Positions 1 through 6,047 of a stretch of 10,579 nt of DNA are shown here, in pieces. Source of the DNA: DASYSA01 sp036003885 (lineage in GTDB: Bacteria; Acidobacteriota; Blastocatellia; UBA7656); NCBI GenBank assembly GCA_036003885.1, contig DASYSA010000298.1, positions 1 to 10,579 of the forward strand, given 5' to 3'. A program made the translations under genes and the position numbers. Under the pieces are notes generated by a model. It ran no database searches and was not told the origin of the DNA. It worked only from the letters and a program-made list of their open reading frames with translations. Each line of letters starts with the position of its first letter. Positions within the stretch are counted from its first letter, which is position 1.

Positions 1-57
1 AGCGCCTTCGACGGGACGAGTGTCGGGTACAGGCTTGCGGTGCTGACCAGTCAATAG
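1..57 (+). CDS. 3' end of an unidentified plus-strand gene (partial)
   Basis: Frame 1 is open from the window edge and reads SAFDGTSVGYRLAVLTSQ before a TAG stop at 55-57. The third codon positions are mostly G or C, as in the real genes of this window, which supports coding. Only 18 residues are visible and I cannot assign a family. The gene would converge on the minus-strand TonB-domain gene that ends at 131. Its TAG stop is the first three bases of the heptamer repeat that fills 55-133. The fragment could be chance open frame, so confidence is moderate. Confidence 0.5.
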   Translation, partial: SAFDGTSVGYRLAVLTSQ

Positions 58-133
58 GATCTAGGATCTAGGATTTAGGATCTAGAGAAGATATCCTAAG
101 TCCCAAATCCTAGATCCTAAATCCTAGATCCTA
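55..133. repeat. Inverted TAGGATC heptamer array between convergent genes
   Basis: On the plus strand, TAGGATC-type heptamers run head to tail from 55 (units at 55, 62, 69 and 76). On the minus strand, heptamers of the same family run from 133 down to about 92 (TAGGATC, TAGGATT, TAGGATC, TAGGATT, then degenerate TGGGACT and TAGGATA). Positions 62-85 and 110-133 form a perfect 24-bp inverted repeat around a 24-nt loop. Because the period is 7, TAG falls in all three frames from either side. The stop codons of both flanking genes (55-57 plus, 131-133 minus) lie inside the array. The transcript could form a strong hairpin and act as a two-way terminator, but there is no U-tract, so this is inference. 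Confidence 0.85.
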
Positions 134-1108
134 CCTTGTGAAGACAAGCTCTTCTCGATACGTTGCGTATGTCGGCTTGCCGTTCAAAAGCGCCGGCGAA
201 AACGTGTAGTGGCGAAAGGCGTCTACGGCCCGATCATCCATCACCGGTTCCAGTGAGCGCAGCACCTGGACGTTGGTTACCTTGCCGTCGGGTGTAACCA
301 CCCCCGCCAGCAACACGGAACCTCTGATGCCTCGCCCCGCATCGAACTTCGGTGCTACTCGCTCGAGTGGCACCGGCGGGGTGAAACGATCGCTCTCCGC
401 CATCTTGATGGGTGCTCCATACTCGTCCACCGGATGTGACAACTGCTCCCGACGGTTGCGGAGATTTGCGACCGGCACTATCTCAGGCGTGACCGAAATC
501 AGGAGTGTTCGCTCGATTGGCACGCTCTCCTGCCTGCCTCCGGCGCCGACGAAGAACTTCGCCCCGAACATCCCTTTGCCGCCCCGAATCGCAACAGTCT
601 CGAAGTTCTCAAGCTCCACTCCCTTCACATCGAGTATCGACTCATTGGCGTAACGCACTCGTATGTCGAGCTTCATATAGCCCCGCACGACGTCGCGCGG
701 GGTTACCCAGATCGTCATGTACTCGGGTCCGAGCAAAGCGGCATCGTTGAACGTCTCGCCGCTGCGAAGGCCGGTCGATCGAACGTGTCGCACGGCAACC
801 TCTTCCAGCTTGTACTTGTCTTTCAAATGGGCGATCTCGTCCTCGGCGCTGGAGTACGTGCCCGACAGCCGGGTCACCTCTTCTACGGCGGGCGAGCGCT
901 GGGCATCATACTGATAAACAGCAAACGTCAGATTCACCCCATAGTCGCGGCTGGGCGCCCGCGATGCAGTTGAGCCGCTTTGCGAAAAGGCAGCCGAAGC
1001 GGAGGAGGCCGCAATCGCACAGAGGCAACCGAGAATCACGACACTGTGGTGCAGTTGCAAAAAAGAAGCGTAACTATGAAGTATCCCGACTTTCCTGCTC
1101 TGATTCAT
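131..1108 (-). CDS. Exported TonB C-terminal domain protein
   Basis: A 325-residue protein. I prefer the ATG at 1108 (MNQSRKVG); an ATG six codons upstream at 1126 is also possible, and neither has a strong ribosome site. A hydrophobic segment at residues 21-40 (HSVVILGCLCAIAASSASAA) looks like a signal peptide with cleavage near the ASA. Residues 45-240 are a mixed region that I do not recognise. Residues 258-325 match the TonB C-terminal fold: RGSVLLAGVVTPDGKVTNVQ, then LRSLEPVMDDRAVDAFRHYTFSPALLNGKP. In the TonB family this domain contacts the TonB box of outer-membrane receptors. Here there is no N-terminal TonB anchor plus proline-rich linker, so it is a TonB-family protein of unknown role and not a canonical TonB. 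It overlaps the end of rsmI by 35 bp, which suggests co-transcription and coupled translation. Its TAG stop lies in the heptamer repeat. Confidence 0.85.
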   Translation of the reverse strand: MNQSRKVGILHSYASFLQLHHSVVILGCLCAIAASSASAAFSQSGSTASRAPSRDYGVNLTFAVYQYDAQRSPAVEEVTRLSGTYSSAEDEIAHLKDKYKLEEVAVRHVRSTGLRSGETFNDAALLGPEYMTIWVTPRDVVRGYMKLDIRVRYANESILDVKGVELENFETVAIRGGKGMFGAKFFVGAGGRQESVPIERTLLISVTPEIVPVANLRNRREQLSHPVDEYGAPIKMAESDRFTPPVPLERVAPKFDAGRGIRGSVLLAGVVTPDGKVTNVQVLRSLEPVMDDRAVDAFRHYTFSPALLNGKPTYATYREELVFTR

Positions 1109-1970
1109 ATTCCACACTCTCGACATTCTTTGACGGGCGATCGGCGAGCATCAACCTGTATGCTTCGCTCCTGGTGATGCCGCGAGCACGAGCGATTCGC
1201 TTAAGCGCGCTCTTCTGATCTATGCCTTCAACGGTCATCAGACGCCGCATGTCCTCAGAGACTGAGCTGGTAGAAGCCGACCTGGATTGATTATCTTCGA
1301 GCGGCGGACCAATGAGCAACACCATCTCGCCCCGAGTAGCCGTTTCTTCCAGCGCTTTAGTAAGCTGGGACAACGATCCCCTCAGAAACTGCTCGTGAAG
1401 TTTGGTCAGTTCGCGTGCGAGCACGGCTTGCCGGTCGCCCAACAGTTCCCGTGCATCGCTCAGCGTCTCTCTTATCCGGTGAGGTGCTTCATAGAAGATA
1501 ACCGTCGACTTCAATGGTGCAATCTCCTGGAGGCGCGCTCGCCTGGCCGCTCGACGGGGTGGAAGGAATCCCGCGAAAGTGAATTCAGCGGTTGGCAGGC
1601 CCGATGCGGCGATCGCCGTCACTAGCGCTGATGGCCCTGGAATAGGAACCACCTCCAGGCCTCGCAAAATAGCTTCGCTGACCAGTCTGTATCCTGGATC
1701 CGACACAAGCGGAGTTCCTGCGTCGGAGACCAGGGCTATGCTGACCCCGGATTGAAGCTTCTCTATGAGATCCGGAGTACGTTCGCGTTCGTTGTGCTCG
1801 TGGTAACTGATCGTGGGCCGGGAGATGTCGTAGTGGGAGAGAAGCTTACGCGTATGCCGGGTGTCTTCGCAGGCGATCAAATCGACTTCCTTGAGTATAC
1901 GAAGCGCGCGAAGCGTGATGTCTTCGAGGTTCCCGATCGGCGTCGCAACTAAGTAGAGGATGCCTGCCAT
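1074..1970 (-). CDS. rsmI: 16S rRNA (cytidine(1402)-2'-O)-methyltransferase RsmI
   Basis: A 298-residue member of the tetrapyrrole-methylase-like SAM enzymes. RsmI methylates the 2'-O of C1402 in the ribosomal P site; RsmH adds the base methyl at the same nucleotide. Family motifs are all visible: LYLVATPIGNLEDITLRAL (6-24), CEDTRHTRKLL (34-44), SYHEHNE (55-61), VSDAGTPLVSDPG (81-93, the SAM-binding loop), PIPGPSALVTAIAASGLP (109-126), F.GFLP (132-137) and FYEAPHRI (159-166). The C-terminal residues 242-275, with GIDQKSALKRIARARGITRS, are the small helical domain usual in RsmI. Length is normal for the family (about 280-300). A weak GGAA lies 5' of the ATG at 1970. The next minus-strand gene begins inside its last 35 bp. 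Confidence 0.97.
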   Translation of the reverse strand: MAGILYLVATPIGNLEDITLRALRILKEVDLIACEDTRHTRKLLSHYDISRPTISYHEHNERERTPDLIEKLQSGVSIALVSDAGTPLVSDPGYRLVSEAILRGLEVVPIPGPSALVTAIAASGLPTAEFTFAGFLPPRRAARRARLQEIAPLKSTVIFYEAPHRIRETLSDARELLGDRQAVLARELTKLHEQFLRGSLSQLTKALEETATRGEMVLLIGPPLEDNQSRSASTSSVSEDMRRLMTVEGIDQKSALKRIARARGITRSEAYRLMLADRPSKNVESVEYESEQESRDTS

Positions 1971-2037
1971 AGTTGTTCCATGATTCCGGCCTCTACACCT
2001 TAACCGCTCAAGCCTGAAGCAATCAAATAAGAGGTCC

Positions 2038-2247
2038 TCTCATTAACACCCCTCTTCAGAGGGGTGTCTGGGACGAGTCGGGACGCTGAAACCGTTTTAA
2101 CGGTTTCCAATCCGCGCAACGTGACCTCAACCTTGAGTGAAGAACCTGTCTCTGAAGCCCGTGGGTACACAACGGATGGAAACCGTTAAAACGGTTCCCG
2201 GCGTCGCCCGCGGACGGACAGCCAACTGAAGTTGGATGTTAATGAGA
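2038..2247. repeat. Symmetric 210-bp palindromic element (paired REP/MITE-like)
   Basis: This fills most of the 414-bp gap between rsmI and the sigma-ankyrin gene. The outer ends are a perfect 11-bp inverted repeat, TCTCATTAACA at 2038-2048 and its complement at 2237-2247. Just inside each end is a hairpin with a CTTCAG centre but different stem bases: CCCCTC/GAGGGG at 2049-2064 and CCAACT/AGTTGG at 2222-2235. Further in, each half has an AACCGTT..AACGGTT palindrome: 2088-2107 (perfect 9-bp arms) and 2181-2196 (7-bp arms). The whole is two roughly 70-bp half-elements facing each other. The core 2109-2177 contains CTCAACCTTGAG (2126-2137). No transposase is present, so if mobile it would need one in trans. 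I see no gene in 1971-2384; an open frame at 2127-2309 minus is built from the repeat. Confidence 0.85.
2046..2067. repeat. Strong 9-bp hairpin at the left end of the palindromic element
   Basis: ACACCCCTC (2046-2054) and GAGGGGTGT (2059-2067) pair perfectly around TTCA, and the pairing can extend one base inward. It lies upstream of rsmI on the minus strand and well upstream of the sigma-ankyrin gene on the plus strand. It has no following T-tract on either strand, so it is better read as the end structure of the repeat than as an intrinsic terminator. Confidence 0.7.
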
Positions 2248-2334
2248 AAGCGCAATCGAATTCGCCGGTACAGTCCACCAGGGCAATCACGCGAGATCGA
2301 GACCTTCAAATCCTCCCTCTACCCGTCAAAATCT

Positions 2335-2376
2335 GGTAACCTTTTGCGGCCAACTTGGGACCTTACTTCGAGGGCG
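2335..2376 (+). promoter_or_regulatory. Possible ECF-type promoter and ribosome site of the sigma-ankyrin operon
   Basis: GGTAACC at 2335-2341 resembles the AAC-containing -35 element used by many ECF sigma factors. About 16 bases later comes GGGACC (2357-2362), a weak candidate for the -10. If this promoter is used, the TTG at 2355 cannot be the translation start. GAGGG at 2370-2374 sits 10 nt before the ATG at 2385 and is the likely ribosome site. The promoter assignment is tentative; an ECF factor driving its own operon would be normal for the family. Confidence 0.3.
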
Positions 2377-2384
2377 ATTTCGAG

Positions 2385-3662
2385 ATGAACACTGGCAGCC
2401 TCGAATCGTTGGTTCTTCGCGCACGCGAAGGCGACGAGAACGCTTATGGTGTGATTGTGCGGCGCTTCCAGGATATGGCGGTCGGTTATGGCTATTCTAT
2501 TCTGCGCGATTTTCAACTGGCCGAAGACGCCGCTCAGGAAGCCTTTTTCGAGGCTTATCGCAGTCTCGAAAAACTTCGCGAGCCGGCTGCCTTCCCCGGT
2601 TGGTTTCGACGCATCGTTTTCAAGCAGTGCGACCGACTCATTCGAGGCAAGTCCATTATGACCGTCCCGCTCGATGCGGCCCGGGAACAAGCCGCCGTCG
2701 AACCCGATCAATGCGACGAAATGGAGCAGCGCGAGATGAAAGACAGAGTCCTGGAAGCGGTTGATGCGCTCCCCGAAAATGAACGCGCTGCGACGATGCT
2801 GTATTACATTGGCGGGTATTCACAGGTCGAGATCGGCGAGTTCCTCGACGCTCCAGTGACTACGGTTAAAAAGCGACTGCACAGCGCCCGTTCGCGGCTG
2901 CGCGAGATGCTGATCGACGCAGTCGAAGAGAGCCTCCGCGAGCGGCGTCCGTCACGCGACGAGCAGTTCGCCGGCCGCTTGATGGAGATCCTCAAAGCGG
3001 CAAGGGCCGGCGACGCGCCGAAAGTGAAAGAGCTGTTGGAGCTGGACCCGCGTTTGCTCGCCGCGAGGGACCCGCTGGGAAACACGGCTTTGATTCTCGC
3101 GGTCAATTCGGGTCATAACGAGATCGCCGAGCTCCTTCTGAATTCCGGTGTGCAGCCTGGCCTTCACGAAGCGGCAGCGATAGGGAAGACTCAGCTCGTC
3201 GCAGAGCAGGTGCGAGGCGACAAGGGACTTGTCGACTCGTATTCGCCGGAAGGATTCACCGCGCTGGCGCTGGCTGCTCACTTTGGCCACAAAGAGACTG
3301 CGGCGTTTCTCATAGATCAGGGGGCGGATGTGAACGCAGTGGCCAGGCACGAGATGAGAGTCACTCCGCTTCATGCGGCGCTGTTCGGACGACAGGTTGA
3401 GACGGCAACGTTGCTGGTCGAGCGCGGCGCCGATGTCACGATCAAACGCGGCGGCAAAGGCTGGCGGCGATCGGGGTGGACCGCATTGCATTACGTGGCA
3501 GGCTTTGGATTCGTCGATCTGGTTGAGCCTCTTCTCACCCGAGGGGCTGATCACGAGGCTCGGGACGACGAGGGACGAACGCCGCTCGACGTGGCGGTTG
3601 AAGCGCGTCAGGCGGAGATGGTCGAGGTGCTGCGTCTTCACGCGACACAGGGTAATCAATAA
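2385..3662 (+). CDS. ECF sigma-70 factor fused to C-terminal ankyrin repeats
   Basis: A 425-residue fusion from the ATG at 2385 (GAGGG 10 nt upstream; a TTG at 2355 would add 10 residues). Residues 7-88 are sigma region 2, with LAEDAAQEAFFEAYRSLEKL and FPGWFRRIVFKQCDRLIR (-10 recognition and melting). Residues 118-175 are region 4, with LPENERAATMLYYIGGYSQVE then FLDAPVTTVKKRLHSARSRL (helix-turn-helix for the -35). A linker of about 25 residues leads to ankyrin repeats at 200-420, with cores GNTALILAVNSGHNEIAELLL, GFTALALAAHFGHKETAAFLI, TPLHAALFGRQVETATLLVERG, WTALHYVAGFGFVDLVEPLL and GRTPLDVAVEARQAEMVEVL. No membrane segment is seen, so it should be cytoplasmic. Ankyrins bind proteins; here they could hold the sigma factor inactive or receive a signal. 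No anti-sigma gene adjoins on this strand. The next gene is a paralogue of its ankyrin half. Confidence 0.93.
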   Translation: MNTGSLESLVLRAREGDENAYGVIVRRFQDMAVGYGYSILRDFQLAEDAAQEAFFEAYRSLEKLREPAAFPGWFRRIVFKQCDRLIRGKSIMTVPLDAAREQAAVEPDQCDEMEQREMKDRVLEAVDALPENERAATMLYYIGGYSQVEIGEFLDAPVTTVKKRLHSARSRLREMLIDAVEESLRERRPSRDEQFAGRLMEILKAARAGDAPKVKELLELDPRLLAARDPLGNTALILAVNSGHNEIAELLLNSGVQPGLHEAAAIGKTQLVAEQVRGDKGLVDSYSPEGFTALALAAHFGHKETAAFLIDQGADVNAVARHEMRVTPLHAALFGRQVETATLLVERGADVTIKRGGKGWRRSGWTALHYVAGFGFVDLVEPLLTRGADHEARDDEGRTPLDVAVEARQAEMVEVLRLHATQGNQ

Positions 3663-3670
3663 TCAGGAAA

Positions 3671-3676
3671 GAGAGG
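3671..3676 (+). promoter_or_regulatory. Ribosome binding site GAGAGG fixing the ankyrin gene start
   Basis: GAGAGG lies 5 nt before the ATG at 3682, in the 19-nt gap after the sigma-ankyrin stop. It sets the start at 3682 and excludes the longer reading frame that runs back into the sigma gene from 3373. Starting at 3682 also puts the signal peptide at the N-terminus. Confidence 0.8.
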
Positions 3677-3681
3677 TTGAA

Positions 3682-4440
3682 ATGAAAACCCGAATAGCAC
3701 GCATGGTAGGGATTATTGTGATGATGGGCCTGCTTTCGTCTTTGATCTCTCACGCCAGACAGGAGGACGGCGGTATGGATACCAAAGAGTTCTTGAATGC
3801 GGTCACGAGTGGCGAGGCTCTCAAGGTCAAGGAGTGGGTGAAACAAGATCGTTCGCTCGCGCGGGCGACCGACGAGAAAGGTGTATCGGCAATACTGCTT
3901 GCGGTCTACTATCGCAGGGCGGAAGTGGTAGACGTGCTCCTCTCCGTTGGATTTGATTTGAATATCTTCGAAGCAGCCGCGACCGGGCAGACCGATCGCA
4001 TACGCAAGCTTCTTAAGAAGGATCCGGAGCTGGTCAACGCGTTTGCGCCCGATGGGTTTTACCCGCTTGGGCTTGCAATCTTCTTCGGCCATTTGGAGAC
4101 TGCGACGCTGCTCATGACCTCAGGCGCCGAGGTGAACATGGCGGCGAAGAATGATCTGAAGGTGATGCCGCTGCATGCCGCTGCCTCCTCCAGGCAGTTG
4201 GATGCGGCTCGCATGTTGATCAAACGGGGCGCGGACGTGAATTCGGCTCACCAGGCAGGTTACACGGCGCTGCACGCGGTCGCGGCAACCGGACAACTGG
4301 AATTCGCGGAGCTTCTGTTGGTCAGCGGTGCCGATGTGAATGCGAAGACAGATATGGGCAAGACGGCCCTGACGTTTGCCGTGGAAGCGGGACAGCCCGA
4401 AATGGCGGCGCTACTTCGCAAACACGGAGCGAGGCAGTAA
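3682..4440 (+). CDS. Exported ankyrin-repeat protein, paralogue of the sigma factor's ankyrin domain
   Basis: A 252-residue protein. Residues 1-26 (MKTRIARMVGIIVMMGLLSSLISHA) have a basic start, a hydrophobic core and a SHA end, so it is probably secreted to the periplasm. Ankyrin repeats fill 35-250, with cores GVSAILLAVYYRRAEVVDVLL, GFYPLGLAIFFGHLETATLLM, MPLHAAASSRQLDAARMLIKRG, YTALHAVAATGQLEFAELLL and GKTALTFAVEAGQPEMAALL. Residues 35-186 align without gaps to 200-351 of the upstream sigma fusion (64 of 152 identical by my hand count). The match includes an irregular repeat, LxxFEAAATGQTD against LHEAAAIGKTQ. After that only a 6-residue insertion in the sigma protein breaks the register. 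The gap to the upstream gene is 19 nt, so the two form an operon. The partner is unknown; it could bind a periplasmic protein or be part of the signal path feeding the sigma factor. Tail to tail with the anti-sigma gene beyond 4582. Confidence 0.92.
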   Translation: MKTRIARMVGIIVMMGLLSSLISHARQEDGGMDTKEFLNAVTSGEALKVKEWVKQDRSLARATDEKGVSAILLAVYYRRAEVVDVLLSVGFDLNIFEAAATGQTDRIRKLLKKDPELVNAFAPDGFYPLGLAIFFGHLETATLLMTSGAEVNMAAKNDLKVMPLHAAASSRQLDAARMLIKRGADVNSAHQAGYTALHAVAATGQLEFAELLLVSGADVNAKTDMGKTALTFAVEAGQPEMAALLRKHGARQ

Positions 4441-4441
4441 G

Positions 4442-4582
4442 CCTGGGTACGCCTGGGTACGTCTGGGTACGCACGCTTCCAGCGTGCTCTCCAAATGCTT
4501 CCAGCTTGGGTATCCTCAGCGTGCGGGTCCTCTTCGTGGCCCTTGGCGGAGAAGCCGCACGCTGGAAGCGTGCGTACCCAGG
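4442..4582. repeat. Inverted repeat with decamer repeats between convergent genes
   Basis: Three direct decamers (CCTGGGTACG twice, then TCTGGGTACG) occupy 4442-4471. They lead into GCACGCTTCCAGCGTGC (4471-4487), a 7-bp hairpin. The same unit returns inverted at 4557-4581: 4463-4486 and 4558-4581 are a perfect 24-bp inverted repeat. A competing 10-bp pair, CAGCGTGCGG at 4517-4526 with its complement at 4555-4564, shares bases with the outer stem. The element is 0-5 bp from the stops of both convergent genes and probably ends transcription from both sides. It has the form of paired REP-like units. No coding frame in it is convincing. Confidence 0.85.
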
Positions 4583-4587
4583 CAACA

Positions 4588-5271
4588 TCAATCCTTCAAG
4601 ACTTCGATGTTCAACACAGGATGAACCTCATACCAGCGATGATCTTCCTTGCTGTCAAAGCGGCTCACCCCATAAACTCGCACTCGGCTCCCAACCATGG
4701 GCGGCTGGATCTTGATTGAATCGATGATCTCGCACACAACGAAGGGTCCCGACTGCCGAAGGTCATCCACCAGTCTGAAGCACAGGTCGCCGTCCTCGTC
4801 GTTGGCCCGGACGTCGCTGACATAGCCTTCCGCCATCACGTGCGGCATCGATGTCCTCGCGAGGTCACTGATCTTCACCGGGTGGAATTCGTCCAAATCC
4901 ATGGGCCCGCCGATCGGCGCCTTGTTCAGTTGCTGGCCTGCTATGACGAGCAATGCACCCAATGCGAGGGAGAGGACAGTCGAGACATAAGCGAGCGTCG
5001 GTTTAATACTGATCCTGCGCGCTCTTGGCGCCGTTCGAGGCACTGACGAACCCTCCATCGCCTTTTCAATCTCAGGCCAGGGGTCGTGCACGGGGGTCAA
5101 ACCGGGAATCAGCCGGGCGAAGTGATCTCCCCTTCGAAGCCGCTCGACCTGTGTACGGCAGGCTCCGCAATCAAGGAGATGGTCTTCTAACCGCTTGACT
5201 GCCTGGAGGGAGAGTTCGCCGTGCAAGTAGCGCGCTAAGTTGCGCTGAATGTCTATCCGCCAGCATCTCAT
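4588..5271 (-). CDS. Membrane anti-sigma factor with zinc-binding N-terminus and OB-fold-like sensor
   Basis: A 227-residue protein. Residues 1-40 form an anti-sigma zinc domain (zf-HC2/ZAS) with HLLDCGAC giving H31-x3-C35-x2-C38, plus C3. In this family the domain wraps the ECF factor in the cytoplasm. One membrane segment follows at about 91-112 (PTLAYVSTVLSLALGALLVIAG). The outside part, about 145-226, has alternating beta pattern GYVSDVRANDEDGDLCFRLV, FVVCEIID, GSRVRVYGVSRFD and HRWYEVHPVLNIEVL. This looks like the small OB-fold (nucleic-acid-binding-like) domain; that part is fold inference. The start ATG at 5271 has GGAG 8 nt upstream. It follows the minus-strand ECF gene after 139 bp, the usual order for an ECF/anti-sigma pair. 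Only residues of the ZAS motif are diagnostic. Confidence 0.88.
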   Translation of the reverse strand: MRCWRIDIQRNLARYLHGELSLQAVKRLEDHLLDCGACRTQVERLRRGDHFARLIPGLTPVHDPWPEIEKAMEGSSVPRTAPRARRISIKPTLAYVSTVLSLALGALLVIAGQQLNKAPIGGPMDLDEFHPVKISDLARTSMPHVMAEGYVSDVRANDEDGDLCFRLVDDLRQSGPFVVCEIIDSIKIQPPMVGSRVRVYGVSRFDSKEDHRWYEVHPVLNIEVLKD

Positions 5272-5410
5272 AACCGATACTCCCTGTAGACCAATCGCCT
5301 GTCAGTGTGACATCAACGTGTAAGGTGTCTCTTGTCATCCCGGCGCGTTCTTCCAACGAACCCGCGTCGGAGTGTGAGGTGCCCTGCGGTCTTTGAGGCA
5401 GAAGATCGAG

Positions 5411-5989
5411 CTACAGAAGGCGTCTCAGCGGCCTCAGCCGGGCTTCCATCTCCTTCAGCGCCCTGTTCAGCCTTGAGGCCACGGTACCCGAAGCACAGCC
5501 GAGCAGCTCGGCGATCTCTCCGTAAGAGAGCCCTTCGAAGTATTTCAGCAGAACGACGGTTCGCAGCTTTGGTGACAACTGCAACACGGCCTGCTGAAGA
5601 ATCTCGCGCCGCTGGTTATCTAACGTCCTGAAGTCAGGTAGCGAGTTGCTATCAAATTCCTCATCGCTGCCCAGGACCGCTTCAAGTGGCACCCATTCAA
5701 CGCCGCGCCGCCGTTGCTGGTTCTGCAGTTCGTTCAGCGTGATCCTGTAGATCCAGGTCGCAAGGTTCGATTCAAATCTAAAGCGAGGCAGCCCGCGATG
5801 GATCTTGAAAAAAATGATCTGGAGTACATCCTCGGCCCAAAGAGCATCGCCCAGCGAATAGTACGCCAGGTTGTAAACCTGGTCGCGGTGCCGTTCATAC
5901 AAGGCCTTAAACGCTCGCGAATCCCCGAGTTGGGCAGCATGTACAAGCCCCCGCTCGTGTGAATCGATCTGAGTACTCTGGGCCTTCAT
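5411..5989 (-). CDS. ECF RNA polymerase sigma factor (sigma-70 family)
   Basis: A 192-residue protein from the ATG at 5989 (MKAQSTQIDS). A TTG at 6025 would add 12 residues that do not fit the family. Region 2 is at 26-95, with FKALYERHRDQVYNLAYYSLGD, AEDVLQIIFFKIHRGLPRFR and LATWIYRITLNELQNQQRRR. Region 4 is at 130-182, with LQQAVLQLSPKLRTVVLLKYFEGLSYGEIAELLG and SGTVASRLNRALKEMEARL (helix-turn-helix). Length and domain order are those of a plain group 4 sigma factor. The anti-sigma gene lies next on the same strand, so the pair probably forms one regulatory unit. I see no clear promoter; upstream is the heptamer array from 6048. The ribosome site is weak. Confidence 0.95.
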   Translation of the reverse strand: MKAQSTQIDSHERGLVHAAQLGDSRAFKALYERHRDQVYNLAYYSLGDALWAEDVLQIIFFKIHRGLPRFRFESNLATWIYRITLNELQNQQRRRGVEWVPLEAVLGSDEEFDSNSLPDFRTLDNQRREILQQAVLQLSPKLRTVVLLKYFEGLSYGEIAELLGCASGTVASRLNRALKEMEARLRPLRRLL

Positions 5990-6047
5990 CGGGTAACAGT
6001 ACCGCCACACTACTATTAGACACAAATGGCTGAGTTTTCTTCCATTG

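Noticed and set aside
2046..2070. Intrinsic terminator
   Set aside because: The stem is strong but there is no T-tract on either strand, and it is upstream of, not after, the flanking genes.
2127..2309. A 60-residue minus-strand open frame in the rsmI/sigma gap
   Set aside because: Its sequence is made largely of the right half of the palindromic element, with no ribosome site and no recognisable protein pattern.
2952..3659. A long minus-strand open frame opposite the ankyrin half of the sigma fusion
   Set aside because: The plus strand encodes clear ankyrin repeats in frame; the antisense frame is a by-product of GC-rich codon use.
3373..3681. A 5' extension of the exported ankyrin protein into the sigma gene
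   Set aside because: It would overlap the sigma-ankyrin coding region out of frame and bury the signal peptide; GAGAGG supports the ATG at 3682.
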